NCBI RefSeq assembly: GCF_014655595.1
Contig: NZ_BNBL01000002.1
Location: 1 to 64,000, forward strand
DNA: 64,000 nt
Direction: 5' to 3'
Source of the DNA: Streptomyces griseocarneus
GTDB taxonomy: Bacteria > Actinomycetota > Actinomycetes > Streptomycetales > Streptomycetaceae
Position numbers and translations under genes: made by a program. The notes beneath the pieces are model-generated. The model ran no database searches. It had not been told where the DNA came from and saw only the letters and a list, made by a program, of their open reading frames with translations. This document shows positions 7,272-15,968 of this stretch, piece after piece. The first letter of the stretch is position 1, and every line of letters begins with the position of its first letter.

Positions 7272-7763
7272 ATGAAGCGAACCGGAAAGCAGCGTGCGGT
7301 TCTCGCGCTGGCAGCACTCGCACTGGCGGGTTCCACGGTCGCCACCACCGCCGCCACCGCTTCCGCCGCGCCTTCGGCGGCCACGGCGGCCACCCGCACG
7401 ACCTCCGCCCAGCCGAGCGTCCCCGACATTTCCCTCCCCGGCCAGTCGTCGCTCTACCGCGGCGACTGGATGAGAGCGGGCAACACCAAGCTCGTCCTCC
7501 AGGACGACGGAAACCTGGTGCTCTACTGCGGGGGCACGGGACTGTGGCAGGCGTCGAACGCCTGGCCCAACGGCTACAGGGCGACCATGCAGGACGACGG
7601 GAACTTCGTCGTCTACGACGCCGGCGGCCGCGTCCTCTGGGCATCCGGCACCGAGGGCAACCGGGGTGCCTACCTCCAGGTCCAGAACGACGGCAACCTG
7701 GTGATCTACCGGCCCGGCGGGCAGCCGATCTGGAGCACCGGCACCGGCGGCCGCTGCTCCTGA
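7272..7763 (+). CDS. Secreted bulb-type (B-) lectin
   Basis: 163 residues from ATG 7272, with GGAGG at 7262-7266. The signal peptide (about 1-34: KR-rich start, LALAALALAG core, ending ASAAPSA) is followed by a mannose-binding B-lectin domain with three mannose-site repeats: QDDGNLVLY, QDDGNFVVY and QNDGNLVIY. This family binds alpha-mannose-type sugars through Q-x-D-x-N-x-V-x-Y. Extracellular; monocistronic, with a strong terminator downstream. Confidence 0.88.
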   Translation: MKRTGKQRAVLALAALALAGSTVATTAATASAAPSAATAATRTTSAQPSVPDISLPGQSSLYRGDWMRAGNTKLVLQDDGNLVLYCGGTGLWQASNAWPNGYRATMQDDGNFVVYDAGGRVLWASGTEGNRGAYLQVQNDGNLVIYRPGGQPIWSTGTGGRCS

Positions 7764-7777
7764 GGCGCACCATGACG

Positions 7778-7811
7778 AGCGCCCTGTGCACGCGGGAGTG
7801 CACAGGGCGCT
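7778..7811 (+). terminator. Perfect 14-bp hairpin, likely bidirectional terminator
   Basis: AGCGCCCTGTGCAC and its exact complement flank a GCGGGA loop. It sits between the lectin gene and the convergent NmrA gene. There is no long T tract, as is common in Streptomyces. Confidence 0.75.
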
Positions 7812-7894
7812 CTGCCGTGCCGACGAACCGGAGGTTCCCCGCTGCCGTTGGCGTGGCCCGGAGAGCTCCCGGGCCGGCCGGAGTACGTCGCACG

Positions 7895-8758
7895 TCATCC
7901 GCGGGGCGTCAGCTCCCGTTCGGCGACCGTCCGGAAGCTGTGCGGTGGGCGGCCGGTGAGGCGCTGGACGGTGTCGGTGGTGCGGTCCTCGGCTCCGTCG
8001 GCGATGGCGCGGTCCATGGCGGCCAGCATCGTGGCGAACTCCCGCGGCATCAGGGCGGCGAGCCGGTCGCGCAGCTCGTCGTGGGTCAGGTGGTGGTGGG
8101 TCACGGGGCGGCCGGTGACCTGGGTGACGATCGTGGCGATGTCGTCGTGGCTGAGGGCCTCCGGTCCGGTGAGGACCAGGTCGGTGTCGGGGGCGCGGTC
8201 GTCGGTCAGGGCGTGTACGGCGACGGCGGCGATGTCGTCGGCGTCGACGAAGCCGACCCGGCCGGTCCCGGCCGCGGTCAGGATGACGCCGTGCTCGCGG
8301 ATGCTGTCGGCGTGGGCGTGCGTGCCGGTGAAGTTCTGCATGAACCAGGAGGGCCGCAGCACCGCCCACTGCTCGAACAGGCCGGGCAGGGCCCGGTGCA
8401 CCGCGCCTGCCGCCGGGCCGCCCTCGGGGACGGCCGAGGAGCTGAGGAGTACGGCGCGGCGGACGCCGGCGGCGCGGGCCCGGTGGAGGAAGGGCAGCAT
8501 GACCGCGGCCGGGTCGGGGTCACCGACGGGCGGGACGAGGTAGACGCGGTCGGCTCCGTCGAGTGCGGCTCCGAAGGTGGCGGGGTCGTACCAGTCGAAG
8601 CGGACCGGTTCCGCGCCCGGGAGCTGGGTGGCCCGACGGCTCGCGGCCTTGACGCGGTGGCCGGCGGCGGTCAGCTGTGCGGTGGTGCGGCTGCCGGTGG
8701 TGCCGGTGGCCCCGATGACCAGGGTGGTGCCGACGTCGCCGGTGGCGGTGACAGTCAT
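7895..8758 (-). CDS. NmrA-like NAD(P)-binding protein
   Basis: 287 residues, ATG 8758. The Rossmann motif is VIGATGTTGSRTTAQL near the N-terminus; VLRPSWFMQNF and DADDIAAVAVHAL are typical of the NmrA/QOR2 atypical short-chain dehydrogenase group, with no canonical YxxxK. These act as redox-sensing regulators or quinone reductases. The start overlaps the stop of the upstream SnoaL-like gene (ATGA), so the two are co-translated under the divergent TetR regulator. Confidence 0.8.
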   Translation of the reverse strand: MTVTATGDVGTTLVIGATGTTGSRTTAQLTAAGHRVKAASRRATQLPGAEPVRFDWYDPATFGAALDGADRVYLVPPVGDPDPAAVMLPFLHRARAAGVRRAVLLSSSAVPEGGPAAGAVHRALPGLFEQWAVLRPSWFMQNFTGTHAHADSIREHGVILTAAGTGRVGFVDADDIAAVAVHALTDDRAPDTDLVLTGPEALSHDDIATIVTQVTGRPVTHHHLTHDELRDRLAALMPREFATMLAAMDRAIADGAEDRTTDTVQRLTGRPPHSFRTVAERELTPRG

Positions 8759-9189
8759 CGGGCCCCGCCCCGGGCGAAGTCCGCTCCGAGCTCCTGGACG
8801 GCGAGCGGGTTCCAGTAGTCGCGGTAGGAGGTGAAACGTCCGGCCTCGACGGTCACGACGGCGATGTAGGTCATGTCGAAGGGGGCGCCAGTCTCAACCA
8901 GGCGGCCCACTCCGCGCATCTCGACCACGACGGTCCCGGGGGCGGTGGTCTCGTGGATCTTCAGGTCGGGGAAGTCGTGCAGGTCGATGTGGTCGGGGTA
9001 GTCGCGCATGTAGTCCGCGATGGCCGCCCTGCCCTCCAGGCGCCCGGGCCGGCCCGGGGGAGCGAAGGGGAATTCCATGACGCCGTCCTCGGCCCACAGG
9101 CCGATCCAGGCGGGAATGTCCTTGTCCAGCAGCAGCCGCAGGCTGTGGCGGTACAGATCTGCTGCCGAGACGCAGGTGTCTGCGGGCAT
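8755..9189 (-). CDS. SnoaL-like (NTF2-fold) protein
   Basis: 144 residues from ATG 9189, chosen because it is the first start inside the divergent promoter. The cone-shaped alpha+beta fold is suggested by SLRLLLDKDIPAWIGLWAEDGVMEFPFAPPG, IADYMRDYP and FTSYRDYWNPLAV. The family includes polyketide cyclases, isomerases and ligand carriers; the substrate is not predictable. It overlaps the NmrA gene by 4 nt, and two palindromic operators sit just upstream. Confidence 0.75.
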   Translation of the reverse strand: MPADTCVSAADLYRHSLRLLLDKDIPAWIGLWAEDGVMEFPFAPPGRPGRLEGRAAIADYMRDYPDHIDLHDFPDLKIHETTAPGTVVVEMRGVGRLVETGAPFDMTYIAVVTVEAGRFTSYRDYWNPLAVQELGADFARGGAR

Positions 9190-9208
9190 GAGGGTCTCCG
9201 TCCCGTAC

Positions 9209-9263
9209 GATACGGACCTGTGGTCCGCTTCTTCCGCAAAGATACGGACCGCTGGTCCGTATC
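9209..9263. promoter_or_regulatory. Twin TetR-type operators
   Basis: GATACGGACC-GCT-GGTCCGTATC (9241-9263) is a perfect 10-3-10 inverted repeat. GATACGGACC-TGT-GGTCCG (9209-9227) is a second copy with a degraded right arm. Their starts are 32 bp apart, about three helical turns. They lie in the gap between the SnoaL/NmrA operon and the tetR gene, the expected place for autoregulation plus repression of the neighbour. Confidence 0.82.
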
Positions 9264-9280
9264 GCAACCGGAGGAACCCC

Positions 9281-9889
9281 ATGCCCGAACGCAAGCCACG
9301 CAAGGACGCGGCCCGGAACCGGGCAGCCGTCTTCGCGGCCGCCGACACCCTCTTCGCTCAATGCCAGAGCCCCGAAGAAGTGACCATGGCCGACATCGCG
9401 GCAGCGGCCGGCGTCGGCAAGGGAACGCTCTTCCGGGCCTTCGGCGACCGCTCCGGGCTGATCCGCGCGCTGTGCGAGGCGCGGCTCGAGCCCATCAGGA
9501 ACGCCGTCGAAGAAGGCTCGCCGCCGCTGGGGCCCGGCACCCCGCCGCCGGAGCGCGTGCCGGCCCTGCTCGACGCCGTGCTGTGCTTCAAGTTCGACCA
9601 CCGCCACCTCGCGCTGGCCCTGGAGGGGACCGGGGCGGACAGCCCCTACCGGGCGGAGCACTACGAGCGATGGCACGCCCTGCTCCGCGACCTGCTGGAG
9701 CAGATCCCCGGCGTGACCGACAGCGACTTCACCGCCCACGCCCTGCTCGCCGCCACCCGGGCCGATCTCGTCGCCTACCTGGCCGGCGAGAAGGATGTGA
9801 CCCGCGAACAACTCCGCCTGCAACTCGCGGACTTCACCGCCGGGATCCTCGGCACCCGCGCTCGACGAGGGTCGGCCGCCGAACACTGA
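9281..9889 (+). CDS. TetR-family transcriptional regulator
   Basis: 202 residues from ATG 9281 (GGAGGA upstream). The N-terminal HTH is VTMADIAAAAGVGKGTLFRAFGDRSGLIRALCE, followed by a helical ligand-binding domain. It is divergent from the SnoaL/NmrA genes with two matching palindromes between them, so it very probably represses that operon and itself, with induction by an unknown small molecule, perhaps a substrate of the NmrA or SnoaL protein. Confidence 0.88.
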   Translation: MPERKPRKDAARNRAAVFAAADTLFAQCQSPEEVTMADIAAAAGVGKGTLFRAFGDRSGLIRALCEARLEPIRNAVEEGSPPLGPGTPPPERVPALLDAVLCFKFDHRHLALALEGTGADSPYRAEHYERWHALLRDLLEQIPGVTDSDFTAHALLAATRADLVAYLAGEKDVTREQLRLQLADFTAGILGTRARRGSAAEH

Positions 9890-9960
9890 CGACATCGTTC
9901 GGACGCCGCTCGGGCCGGCGTGAGGGTACGTCGCGTGGTCGGCGTCGAGCCGTTCTCGCC

Positions 9961-9981
9961 CCCGGGCGCCCGGAGCCCGGG
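9961..9981 (+). terminator. G/C hairpin downstream of tetR
   Basis: CCCGGGC and GCCCGGG form a 7-bp stem around GCCCGGA, 70 bp after the tetR stop, within a 280-bp gap that is otherwise featureless. No T tract follows, so the assignment is weak. Confidence 0.35.
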
Positions 9982-10171
9982 CATCGAAGGGTGACGCGCA
10001 GGCCCTGCGATCGTCCCAACTTCCCGCTGAATCCGCCGGCAGGAGACGGCCTGTGGTCACGTCCATGGTCCGTTGCTGCTCACACAAGCCGAATCCCCAG
10101 TATGGTCGTGCCGCCCGCGGGGCGGGTGCGCGCGGAATGAGCGCGGACGGCTAGGGGGAAAGGGCGATGCG

Positions 10172-10816
10172 GTGATCCGGACGCTTTTCGTGGATGCCGG
10201 CGGTGTGCTGTTCAACAACATCAATGAGGAGACCGGTTTCCTCCATGAGGTTGCCGACCGGTACGGCGTGAACCGGGAGGAGCTGACCCGGCGGGCCTAT
10301 GCGGCGGCACCCGCGTACGAAGACGGGGGACGGCATGTGCACCAGGTGTTCCGGCAGCTCGTCGCGGACTGCCGTGGACCGGCCGGGGACGTGCTCCGGG
10401 ACACGCGGTGGCTGGACCGCGCGTACATGGACAGCGTGCGCGCGTACGAGGACAGTTTCCGCGCCCTGCGGGAGCTGCGGGAGGAGCGGCCCGGCCTGAC
10501 GGTGGTGCTCACCAACAACGAGGCCGAGCACTGGGACCGGCTGAAGAACGACGCCTTCGGTCACTTCGCGATGTTCGACGTGCTGTGCTCGTCATGGAGC
10601 GTCGGCCGGGTCAAGCCGGCGCGGTCGTACTTCGCCGAGGCCCTGCGCAGGTGCCGGGCAACGGCCGCCGAGACGCTGCTCATCGACGACCGCCTCGCGG
10701 TGCTGCGGGCGGGAGCCGCACTCGGGATGCGCACCCTGCACGTCTCCACGCCGGACGTCCTCGCCGGCGGGCTCGGGCCGGCCCTGCACGGTGACGCCCT
10801 GCCGACCATGCTGTGA
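10172..10816 (+). CDS. HAD-superfamily hydrolase
   Basis: 214 residues from GTG 10172 behind AGGGGGAAAGGG. HAD motifs: I, FVDAGGVLF (nucleophile Asp; the second Asp of DxD is replaced by Gly); II, VLTNN; III, Lys in GRVKPARSYF; IV, LLIDD. A helical cap (about 20-100) makes it a C1-type phosphatase/dehalogenase-like enzyme. The missing acid Asp in motif I fits a dehalogenase or REG-2-like member. It converges on stsC with 7 bp between stops and marks the left edge of the streptomycin-type cluster; whether it belongs to the pathway is unclear. Confidence 0.75.
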   Translation: MIRTLFVDAGGVLFNNINEETGFLHEVADRYGVNREELTRRAYAAAPAYEDGGRHVHQVFRQLVADCRGPAGDVLRDTRWLDRAYMDSVRAYEDSFRALRELREERPGLTVVLTNNEAEHWDRLKNDAFGHFAMFDVLCSSWSVGRVKPARSYFAEALRRCRATAAETLLIDDRLAVLRAGAALGMRTLHVSTPDVLAGGLGPALHGDALPTML

Positions 10817-10823
10817 CGTTCCC

Positions 10824-12104
10824 TCAGTCGGCGAGCTCCCGGACATGGGCGATGACCTTCCCGAACGCCGAAGCTATGTCGTCGATGGCGTCGAGGGGGG
10901 CCAGGAGCACCTCGTGGCCGAAGCTCACCACGCTCTCGTGGATGCGCTTGGCGACGGGGAGGCCGAACCGGGAGGGTTCCACGCGTGCCATGTACTCGGC
11001 GTCGGTGGCGAACCGGCGCCGGGTGCTGGGCCGGTTGAGCGGATTGTCGTTGAGCGGCCGGTGGGTCTGCATCACGGGGAAGCCCAGCTCGGCGGTCAGC
11101 GCCCGGGCGATCCGGTCCACGGGGGCGACGGCCAGCAGCTCGTCCGGCAATTGCACCGCGTACCGGTAGTAGGCGCGATCGGTCGTCCCGGCCGACGTCT
11201 CCTGCACCGTCAGGCCCAGGCCCAACTCGCCCAGTCGGCCGGTCAGGTGGTTCGCGGACCTGGTCCGGCGGGCGTTCTGCTCGTCGAGGAGGTCGAGCTG
11301 GTCCATCAGCACCGCCGCATGGAACTCCGACAGGCACGCGTTGCTGCCCATCAGCTGGCCGGTCTCCAGCAGTTCCATCTCGCCGACGCCCACCGCGTCG
11401 CGCCGCAGCATCCGGCCGTCCGCGCGCAGGTGCTCCGCACGGACCGCTATCTCCGGGTCGTCCGTGACCACGGCGCCGCCTTCGCCGCACGTCAGGAGCT
11501 TGCTGCCCTGCATGCTGAACACCCCGGCCGTACCGAAGGCGCCCACCGGCCACTTGCCGTAGCGGGCGCCGTGCGCGTGCGCGCAGTCCTCGATGAGCGG
11601 CAGGCCGTGCCGCTGCGCGATGTCCAGGAGCGCGTCCAGGTCGGCGACGGCCGAGTAGGCGTGGACCACGGTGATGGCCCGGGTCCGGTGGGTGACGGCC
11701 GCCTCCACGGCCGCCGGGTCCAGGCAGTAGGTCGAGGGGTCGACGTCGACCAGGACCGGCACGGCGTTGATCCCCAGCACGGCCGACGCCGAGGCCACCC
11801 AGCTCAGGCCGGGGACGATGACCTCGTCCGAGGCCCCTACCCCGCAGGCCTCGAGCGCGATGGCCAGAGCCGACGTTCCCGTCGCCGTCGGAACGCACAG
11901 GGTGGAACCGCAGTAGTCCGCGAATGCGGCGGCGAATTGCCGCTCGTAGGATTGCCGCCCCTGATAGGCGCAACTGATGGTCCAGCGGCCGCTCGTCAGT
12001 ACGTCTTCGAGGCTTTTCAGCGCCTGGTCCCCCGGCTGCGGCCAGCGCGGCCACTCCCGGTCGGTCAGTCGTGGCCCACCGGAGATCGCCAGTGAATTTC
12101 CCAT
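10824..12104 (-). CDS. stsC: L-glutamine:scyllo-inosose aminotransferase (StsC-like)
   Basis: 426 residues, ATG 12104 (GAGGGC upstream). This DegT/DnrJ/EryC1/StrS-family PLP enzyme has internal-aldimine Lys202 in SMQGSKLLTCGEGG, Asp173 in LIEDCAHAHGARYGKWPVG and the GTSAL phosphate site. The family member in streptomycin producers aminates scyllo-inosose to scyllo-inosamine, the first aminocyclitol step. It is transcribed away from stsB with a perfect StrR operator between. A role in a later transamination cannot be excluded, but the SGGxxLTDREWPRWPQ start resembles the (2-deoxy-)scyllo-inosose aminotransferases. Confidence 0.82.
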   Translation of the reverse strand: MGNSLAISGGPRLTDREWPRWPQPGDQALKSLEDVLTSGRWTISCAYQGRQSYERQFAAAFADYCGSTLCVPTATGTSALAIALEACGVGASDEVIVPGLSWVASASAVLGINAVPVLVDVDPSTYCLDPAAVEAAVTHRTRAITVVHAYSAVADLDALLDIAQRHGLPLIEDCAHAHGARYGKWPVGAFGTAGVFSMQGSKLLTCGEGGAVVTDDPEIAVRAEHLRADGRMLRRDAVGVGEMELLETGQLMGSNACLSEFHAAVLMDQLDLLDEQNARRTRSANHLTGRLGELGLGLTVQETSAGTTDRAYYRYAVQLPDELLAVAPVDRIARALTAELGFPVMQTHRPLNDNPLNRPSTRRRFATDAEYMARVEPSRFGLPVAKRIHESVVSFGHEVLLAPLDAIDDIASAFGKVIAHVRELAD

Positions 12105-12216
12105 GGTTGCCCTCGCCTTTCGAGGATGCGACAGATCCCACGGAATTTACGCACCCCTGCCGGGCGTACGCCACAGCGTGCCGTTTCGCCTCCGTGGAGC
12201 GCCGGGACGCGGCCGC

Positions 12217-12245
12217 GTTCGACTGAAGAACGCGCCCAGTCGAAC
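12217..12245. promoter_or_regulatory. StrR operator between stsC and stsB
   Basis: GTTCGACTG, 11 nt, CAGTCGAAC: a perfect inverted repeat matching the known StrR activator consensus (GTTCGActG-N11-CagTcGAAC). It sits in the 227-bp gap between divergent stsC and stsB, so it may activate both. Confidence 0.9.
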
Positions 12246-12331
12246 GGCTGGGTACGCTGCGGCGAGCCTGCGACCGGTTCCACCCGGCCGCACCTTCGTG
12301 ACCAACGGCGGGAAAAGCAGCGCGCGAGGGA

Positions 12332-13837
12332 GTGAAGTTGTCCAGCATTACCGGAACGGAAATCCAGCCCCATGCCGGCATCGTGGTGGTGGGCGGCGGG
12401 CTCGCGGGGCTCGAGCTCGCCACGGCCCTGGCGGAACAAGGGGCCGGGGACGTCGTGGTGCTGGAGGCAGGCCCCGGCGACGACCTCGCGCACATCCACA
12501 TGGAGCGCACGCGGGACGACGCCACCCACGTGGTCTTCGCCCCCGAGAGCGACCCGCACTTCCACCGCCCCTGGGCCGCCGACTCGGCCCCGCACTACAC
12601 CGGGATCTCCGGCCTGCGCCGCAGGCTGGGCGGCCGGTCCCTGTACTGGCACGGAGTGATCCTGCCGCTGGAGGACTGGGCGCTGCGCGCCCCCTGGTGG
12701 CCCTCCGACGTCGTCGCCGACCTCACCGAGAGCTGGCGGGGCGGCCCCTCGCTGTACAAGCAGGTCACCGCCGACCTGATGGACTGGAGCTCCCGGGCGC
12801 CCTGGAGCACCGGGGAGGCCTCGGAGCGGCACGCGCTGGGCGGCCAGGACTTCCGCCCCCTGCCCCGGGCCTGCCGCCGGGCCCCCGGCGAGGACCGCTG
12901 GGAGGCGTACACCGCCCTGCACCACTGGCGCGACACCGACGGCCGCCCGGCGCCCCCGCCCGGCGTCCGGGTCCACTGCCGCACCGAGGTCCTCGCCGTG
13001 GAGGTGCGCGGCGGCACCACCCGGGGCGTGCTCGTCCGGGACGCCGCCGGCGCCACGAGGGCGATCACCGCCGGCACCGTGGTGCTGTGCGCCGGCACCG
13101 TGGAGAGCACGCGCCTGGCGATCCAGGCCCTCACCGCGACGGGACGGCTGAGCGCGCCCCGGCTGGGCGGCCTCGCCGACCACATCGTGCAGGGCTTCGT
13201 CGTCCGCCTGCCCACGGCCGGCGGCACCGCCGCCGCACGCGTCCCGCGGCCCGGTTCGTACTACGTGCCGGCCGACCCCGCCTCGCGTTCGTACCTGCGG
13301 ATGGACGTCCACGACGACGGGCCGGGCGCCGTGCTGCTGGACGTACGGGTGACCGGGGAGCAGCTCCCCAATGCCGACAGCGTGGTGGAGTGCCGCCCCG
13401 CCGCCGCCCTGCCCTGGCAGGCGCGGGTCCGCACCGCGCTGCTCGCGGAGGACCGCGAACTGATCGGTGCGCAGCGCGACGTCCTGCGCGACTTCTGGCG
13501 GGCGCTCGCGCACGAGCTGGGGCTACCCCCGGCACCCATGGACTTCACGGAGTTCGGCGACCCGGGCCGGGACAACACCCTGGTGCTGCCCGGCCGCACC
13601 CGGTCCCAGCCGCCGGGCGTGCCGGAGACCTGGACGAGCCTGCTCGGCACCGAGGACCACGAGGGCGGCAGCCTGCCGCTGGGCGGGGTGCTGACGTCCC
13701 GCCACGAGTTCGCGGACCTCCCCGGCCTGTACGCCGCGGGGCCGGCCGTCTTCCCCCGCCTGGGCGCCGCGAACCCGTCGCTGACGGCCATCGCGCTGTC
13801 CCGCAGGCTGGCCGCGCTCCTCGCCCGCGCGGCGTAG
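12332..13837 (+). CDS. stsB: FAD-dependent (GMC-like) cyclitol oxidoreductase, StsB-like
   Basis: 501 residues if GTG 12332 is used; TTG 12338 has better spacing to GAGGGA. The FAD Rossmann motif is VVVGGGLAGLELATALAEQGAGDVVVLEAG; the GMC-type end carries AGPAVFPRLGAANPSLTAIALSRRLAALL with Asn in the usual base region. In the streptomycin pathway a second oxidation, of N-amidino-scyllo-inosamine, is needed before the second transamination; this gene precedes the second aminotransferase and fits that step. The position right of the StrR box predicts StrR activation. Confidence 0.75.
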   Translation: MKLSSITGTEIQPHAGIVVVGGGLAGLELATALAEQGAGDVVVLEAGPGDDLAHIHMERTRDDATHVVFAPESDPHFHRPWAADSAPHYTGISGLRRRLGGRSLYWHGVILPLEDWALRAPWWPSDVVADLTESWRGGPSLYKQVTADLMDWSSRAPWSTGEASERHALGGQDFRPLPRACRRAPGEDRWEAYTALHHWRDTDGRPAPPPGVRVHCRTEVLAVEVRGGTTRGVLVRDAAGATRAITAGTVVLCAGTVESTRLAIQALTATGRLSAPRLGGLADHIVQGFVVRLPTAGGTAAARVPRPGSYYVPADPASRSYLRMDVHDDGPGAVLLDVRVTGEQLPNADSVVECRPAAALPWQARVRTALLAEDRELIGAQRDVLRDFWRALAHELGLPPAPMDFTEFGDPGRDNTLVLPGRTRSQPPGVPETWTSLLGTEDHEGGSLPLGGVLTSRHEFADLPGLYAAGPAVFPRLGAANPSLTAIALSRRLAALLARAA

Positions 13838-13904
13838 GCCGCCCGGCCGCACGGACCGCCACGACCACCAGCATCAGCTCCGCGCGACAACCCAGGGAGG
13901 AACA

Positions 13905-15140
13905 GTGCCGGGACCGGGATACCGCTTCGTCGGCCAGGAGGAACGCGACAACGTCCTCGAGGTGCTCGACCGCTGGCAGGCCGGCCGCGAGGCCTTCGAC
14001 GACCCCGGCGAAGGGGTCATGGTCCGCCGCTTCGAGCGGGCCGCGGCCACGCGCTTCGGCGCCGCCCACTGCCTCGGCGTCAACAGCGGCACGTCCGCGC
14101 TCGTCGCCGCCCTGGTGGGACTCGGGATCGGGCCGGGCGACGAAGTGATCGTGCCCGGCTACATGTTCGTCGCCTCGATCGCCTCGGTGCTGCACTGCGG
14201 TGCCGACGTCGTCCTCGCCGAGATCGACGAGTCCCTGACCCTCGACCCGGCCGACGTACGGGCGAAGATCACCCCCCGCACCAAGGCCATCATGCCGGTG
14301 CACATGCTGGGCGCGCCCGCCGACATGACGGCCCTGCGCGCCCTCGCCGCCGAGCACGGGCTGCACATCCTCGAGGACTGCGCGCAGAGCGCCGGCGCCA
14401 GCTACCGGGGGCGCCCGCTGGGCACCCTCGGTGCCGCCGGGACGTTCTCGCTCAACCACTTCAAGGTGATCACGGCGCTCCAGGGCGGGTTCGTCCTCAC
14501 GGACGACCCGCTCGTCTTCCAGCGCGCCTACTCCTTCCACGACCAGGGATGGTTCCCCTACCGCCGGGACCACGGCGAGGGGGATCCGCTGCTCGGCATG
14601 AACCTCGGGCTCGGCGAGCTGCACGCGGCCGTGGCGCTCGCCCAGCTCGGCAAGCTCGACCGGATCCTCGAGCGGGTCAGAGCGGTCAAGCGGCGGCTCG
14701 TCGAGCGCATCGGCGACCTCCCGGACGTGCGCCGCAGGACGCTGCACGACGCGGCGGGGGAGTGCGGCACCTTCGCGGTGTACGTGTTCGAGCACGCCAA
14801 GCACGCGCAGGACGTCGCCGGACGCATCGGCGCCAAACCGCTCTCCGACTCCCCGACGCACCACTACGGCAGCCTGCCCGCGCTGGCCGCGTTCGGGCGG
14901 GGGGACCGCTCGGTGGTGCCGTTCCGGGCGCCCGGCGCCGGCCGGTGGCCGCGCGACTACGAGCGGGGCGCGCTGCCGCGCACCGACGACATCCTCGCCC
15001 GCTCGGTGGCGCTGGCCACCGGGGTCTCCGACGGCTACCTGGGCGCGGGATTCGGCGTGCACGCCGGGTCGTCGGAGGCCGAGATCGACGAGGTGGCGCG
15101 GGAGTTCCGGCGAGCGGTCACGGGCACCAGGACGGTGTGA
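13905..15140 (+). CDS. stsA: Cyclitol aminotransferase, StsA-like
   Basis: 411 residues from GTG 13905 (AGGGAGGAACA). DegT/StrS family: Lys187 in FSLNHFKVIT, Asp158 in ILEDCAQSAGASYRGR, GTSALVAALVGLGIGPGDEVIVP. The LNHFK context differs from StsC and is typical of alanine- or glutamate-dependent secondary-alcohol aminotransferases such as StsA, which aminates 1-guanidino-3-dehydro-scyllo-inositol. It follows stsB by 67 bp in the same direction and converges on strO. Confidence 0.8.
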   Translation: MPGPGYRFVGQEERDNVLEVLDRWQAGREAFDDPGEGVMVRRFERAAATRFGAAHCLGVNSGTSALVAALVGLGIGPGDEVIVPGYMFVASIASVLHCGADVVLAEIDESLTLDPADVRAKITPRTKAIMPVHMLGAPADMTALRALAAEHGLHILEDCAQSAGASYRGRPLGTLGAAGTFSLNHFKVITALQGGFVLTDDPLVFQRAYSFHDQGWFPYRRDHGEGDPLLGMNLGLGELHAAVALAQLGKLDRILERVRAVKRRLVERIGDLPDVRRRTLHDAAGECGTFAVYVFEHAKHAQDVAGRIGAKPLSDSPTHHYGSLPALAAFGRGDRSVVPFRAPGAGRWPRDYERGALPRTDDILARSVALATGVSDGYLGAGFGVHAGSSEAEIDEVAREFRRAVTGTRTV

Positions 15141-15152
15141 GCGGGGGCCGGC

Positions 15153-15923
15153 TCAGCCGGCCACGCCCCGCAGGAGCCCGGTCAGTTCGCGGGCGACGCC
15201 GCTCGCCGCGTACACCAGCCACGGCCCGTCGAGCCGGCGGCCGCCCCGCAGATCGTCGAGGCGCCCGCCGGCCTCCCGCACCAGCAGGGCGACCGGGGCC
15301 CGGTCCCACACGTGCCCGCCCTCGTCGATCACCGCGTCCACGCGTCCCTCCAGGAGGTCGCCGACCAGGCAGACCGAGGACTCGGTCCAGCGCATCCGCT
15401 CCTGCACGGCGCCGACGGGCGAGCCGGGGAACAGGAAGCCGCCCACCCGGGCCCGGTCGAGGGCGAGATCGGCCTGCGGAAGCCGCAGCCGCCGCGCCGT
15501 CGACAGGGGCCGGGCGGAGGGGGAGGCGTACGCGCCGAAGCCGTGCCGCGCCCACCAGCGCCTGCCCTCGGTGGGCCGGCTGATGACGCCGATCCGCAGT
15601 TCCCCGTCGATCTCGAGGGCCACGTGGGTGCCCCAGTCGCGCTCTCCGGCCAGAAACGGGATCGTGCCGTCGATGGGGTCGAGAATCCAGCGGCGCGCGG
15701 CCGCCGAAATCGCTCCGCTCTCCTCGCTGAGCACCGCGTCCCCGGGACGCTCGGCGGCCAGCACCTCGAGCATGGCCTTTTCGACCGCGAGATCGGCTTC
15801 ACTGACCGGACTGCCGTCGGCCTTCTTCCGTGAATCGGGATCCTGTCCGAAGAATCCCAGTGCCATTTCGTCGGCCAGGTCGACGAGGCGGTGCGCGAGA
15901 ATGACATCGCTGTCGGTTTCCAT
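15153..15923 (-). CDS. strO: Inositol monophosphatase-family phosphatase, StrO-like
   Basis: 256 residues from ATG 15923; a longer GTG start at 15947 is possible. IMPase motifs: VLSEESG (metal Glu), WILDPIDGTIPFLAG (D-P-x-D-G-T) and HVWDRAPVALLVREAGG (W-D-x-A). In streptidine biosynthesis StrO is thought to dephosphorylate N-amidino-scyllo-inosamine phosphate before the second oxidation. It is divergent from strN. Confidence 0.82.
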   Translation of the reverse strand: METDSDVILAHRLVDLADEMALGFFGQDPDSRKKADGSPVSEADLAVEKAMLEVLAAERPGDAVLSEESGAISAAARRWILDPIDGTIPFLAGERDWGTHVALEIDGELRIGVISRPTEGRRWWARHGFGAYASPSARPLSTARRLRLPQADLALDRARVGGFLFPGSPVGAVQERMRWTESSVCLVGDLLEGRVDAVIDEGGHVWDRAPVALLVREAGGRLDDLRGGRRLDGPWLVYAASGVARELTGLLRGVAG

Positions 15924-15957
15924 CGCCGCACCATATCCCTTTGCCACAGGCCGGTGT

Positions 15958-15968
15958 TAGCCTCTGGC
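15958..15968 (+). promoter_or_regulatory. Leaderless -10 element of strN
   Basis: TAGCCT (15958-15963) lies 5 nt before the strN ATG, the same box and spacing as before strH and stsG. No ribosome site precedes the ATG and no clear -35 is visible, so an activator may be needed. Confidence 0.5.

Noticed and set aside
6267..8369. 700-codon minus-strand frame across the Crp, lectin and NmrA genes
   Set aside because: It crosses a perfect terminator and three motif-rich genes; translation is low complexity.
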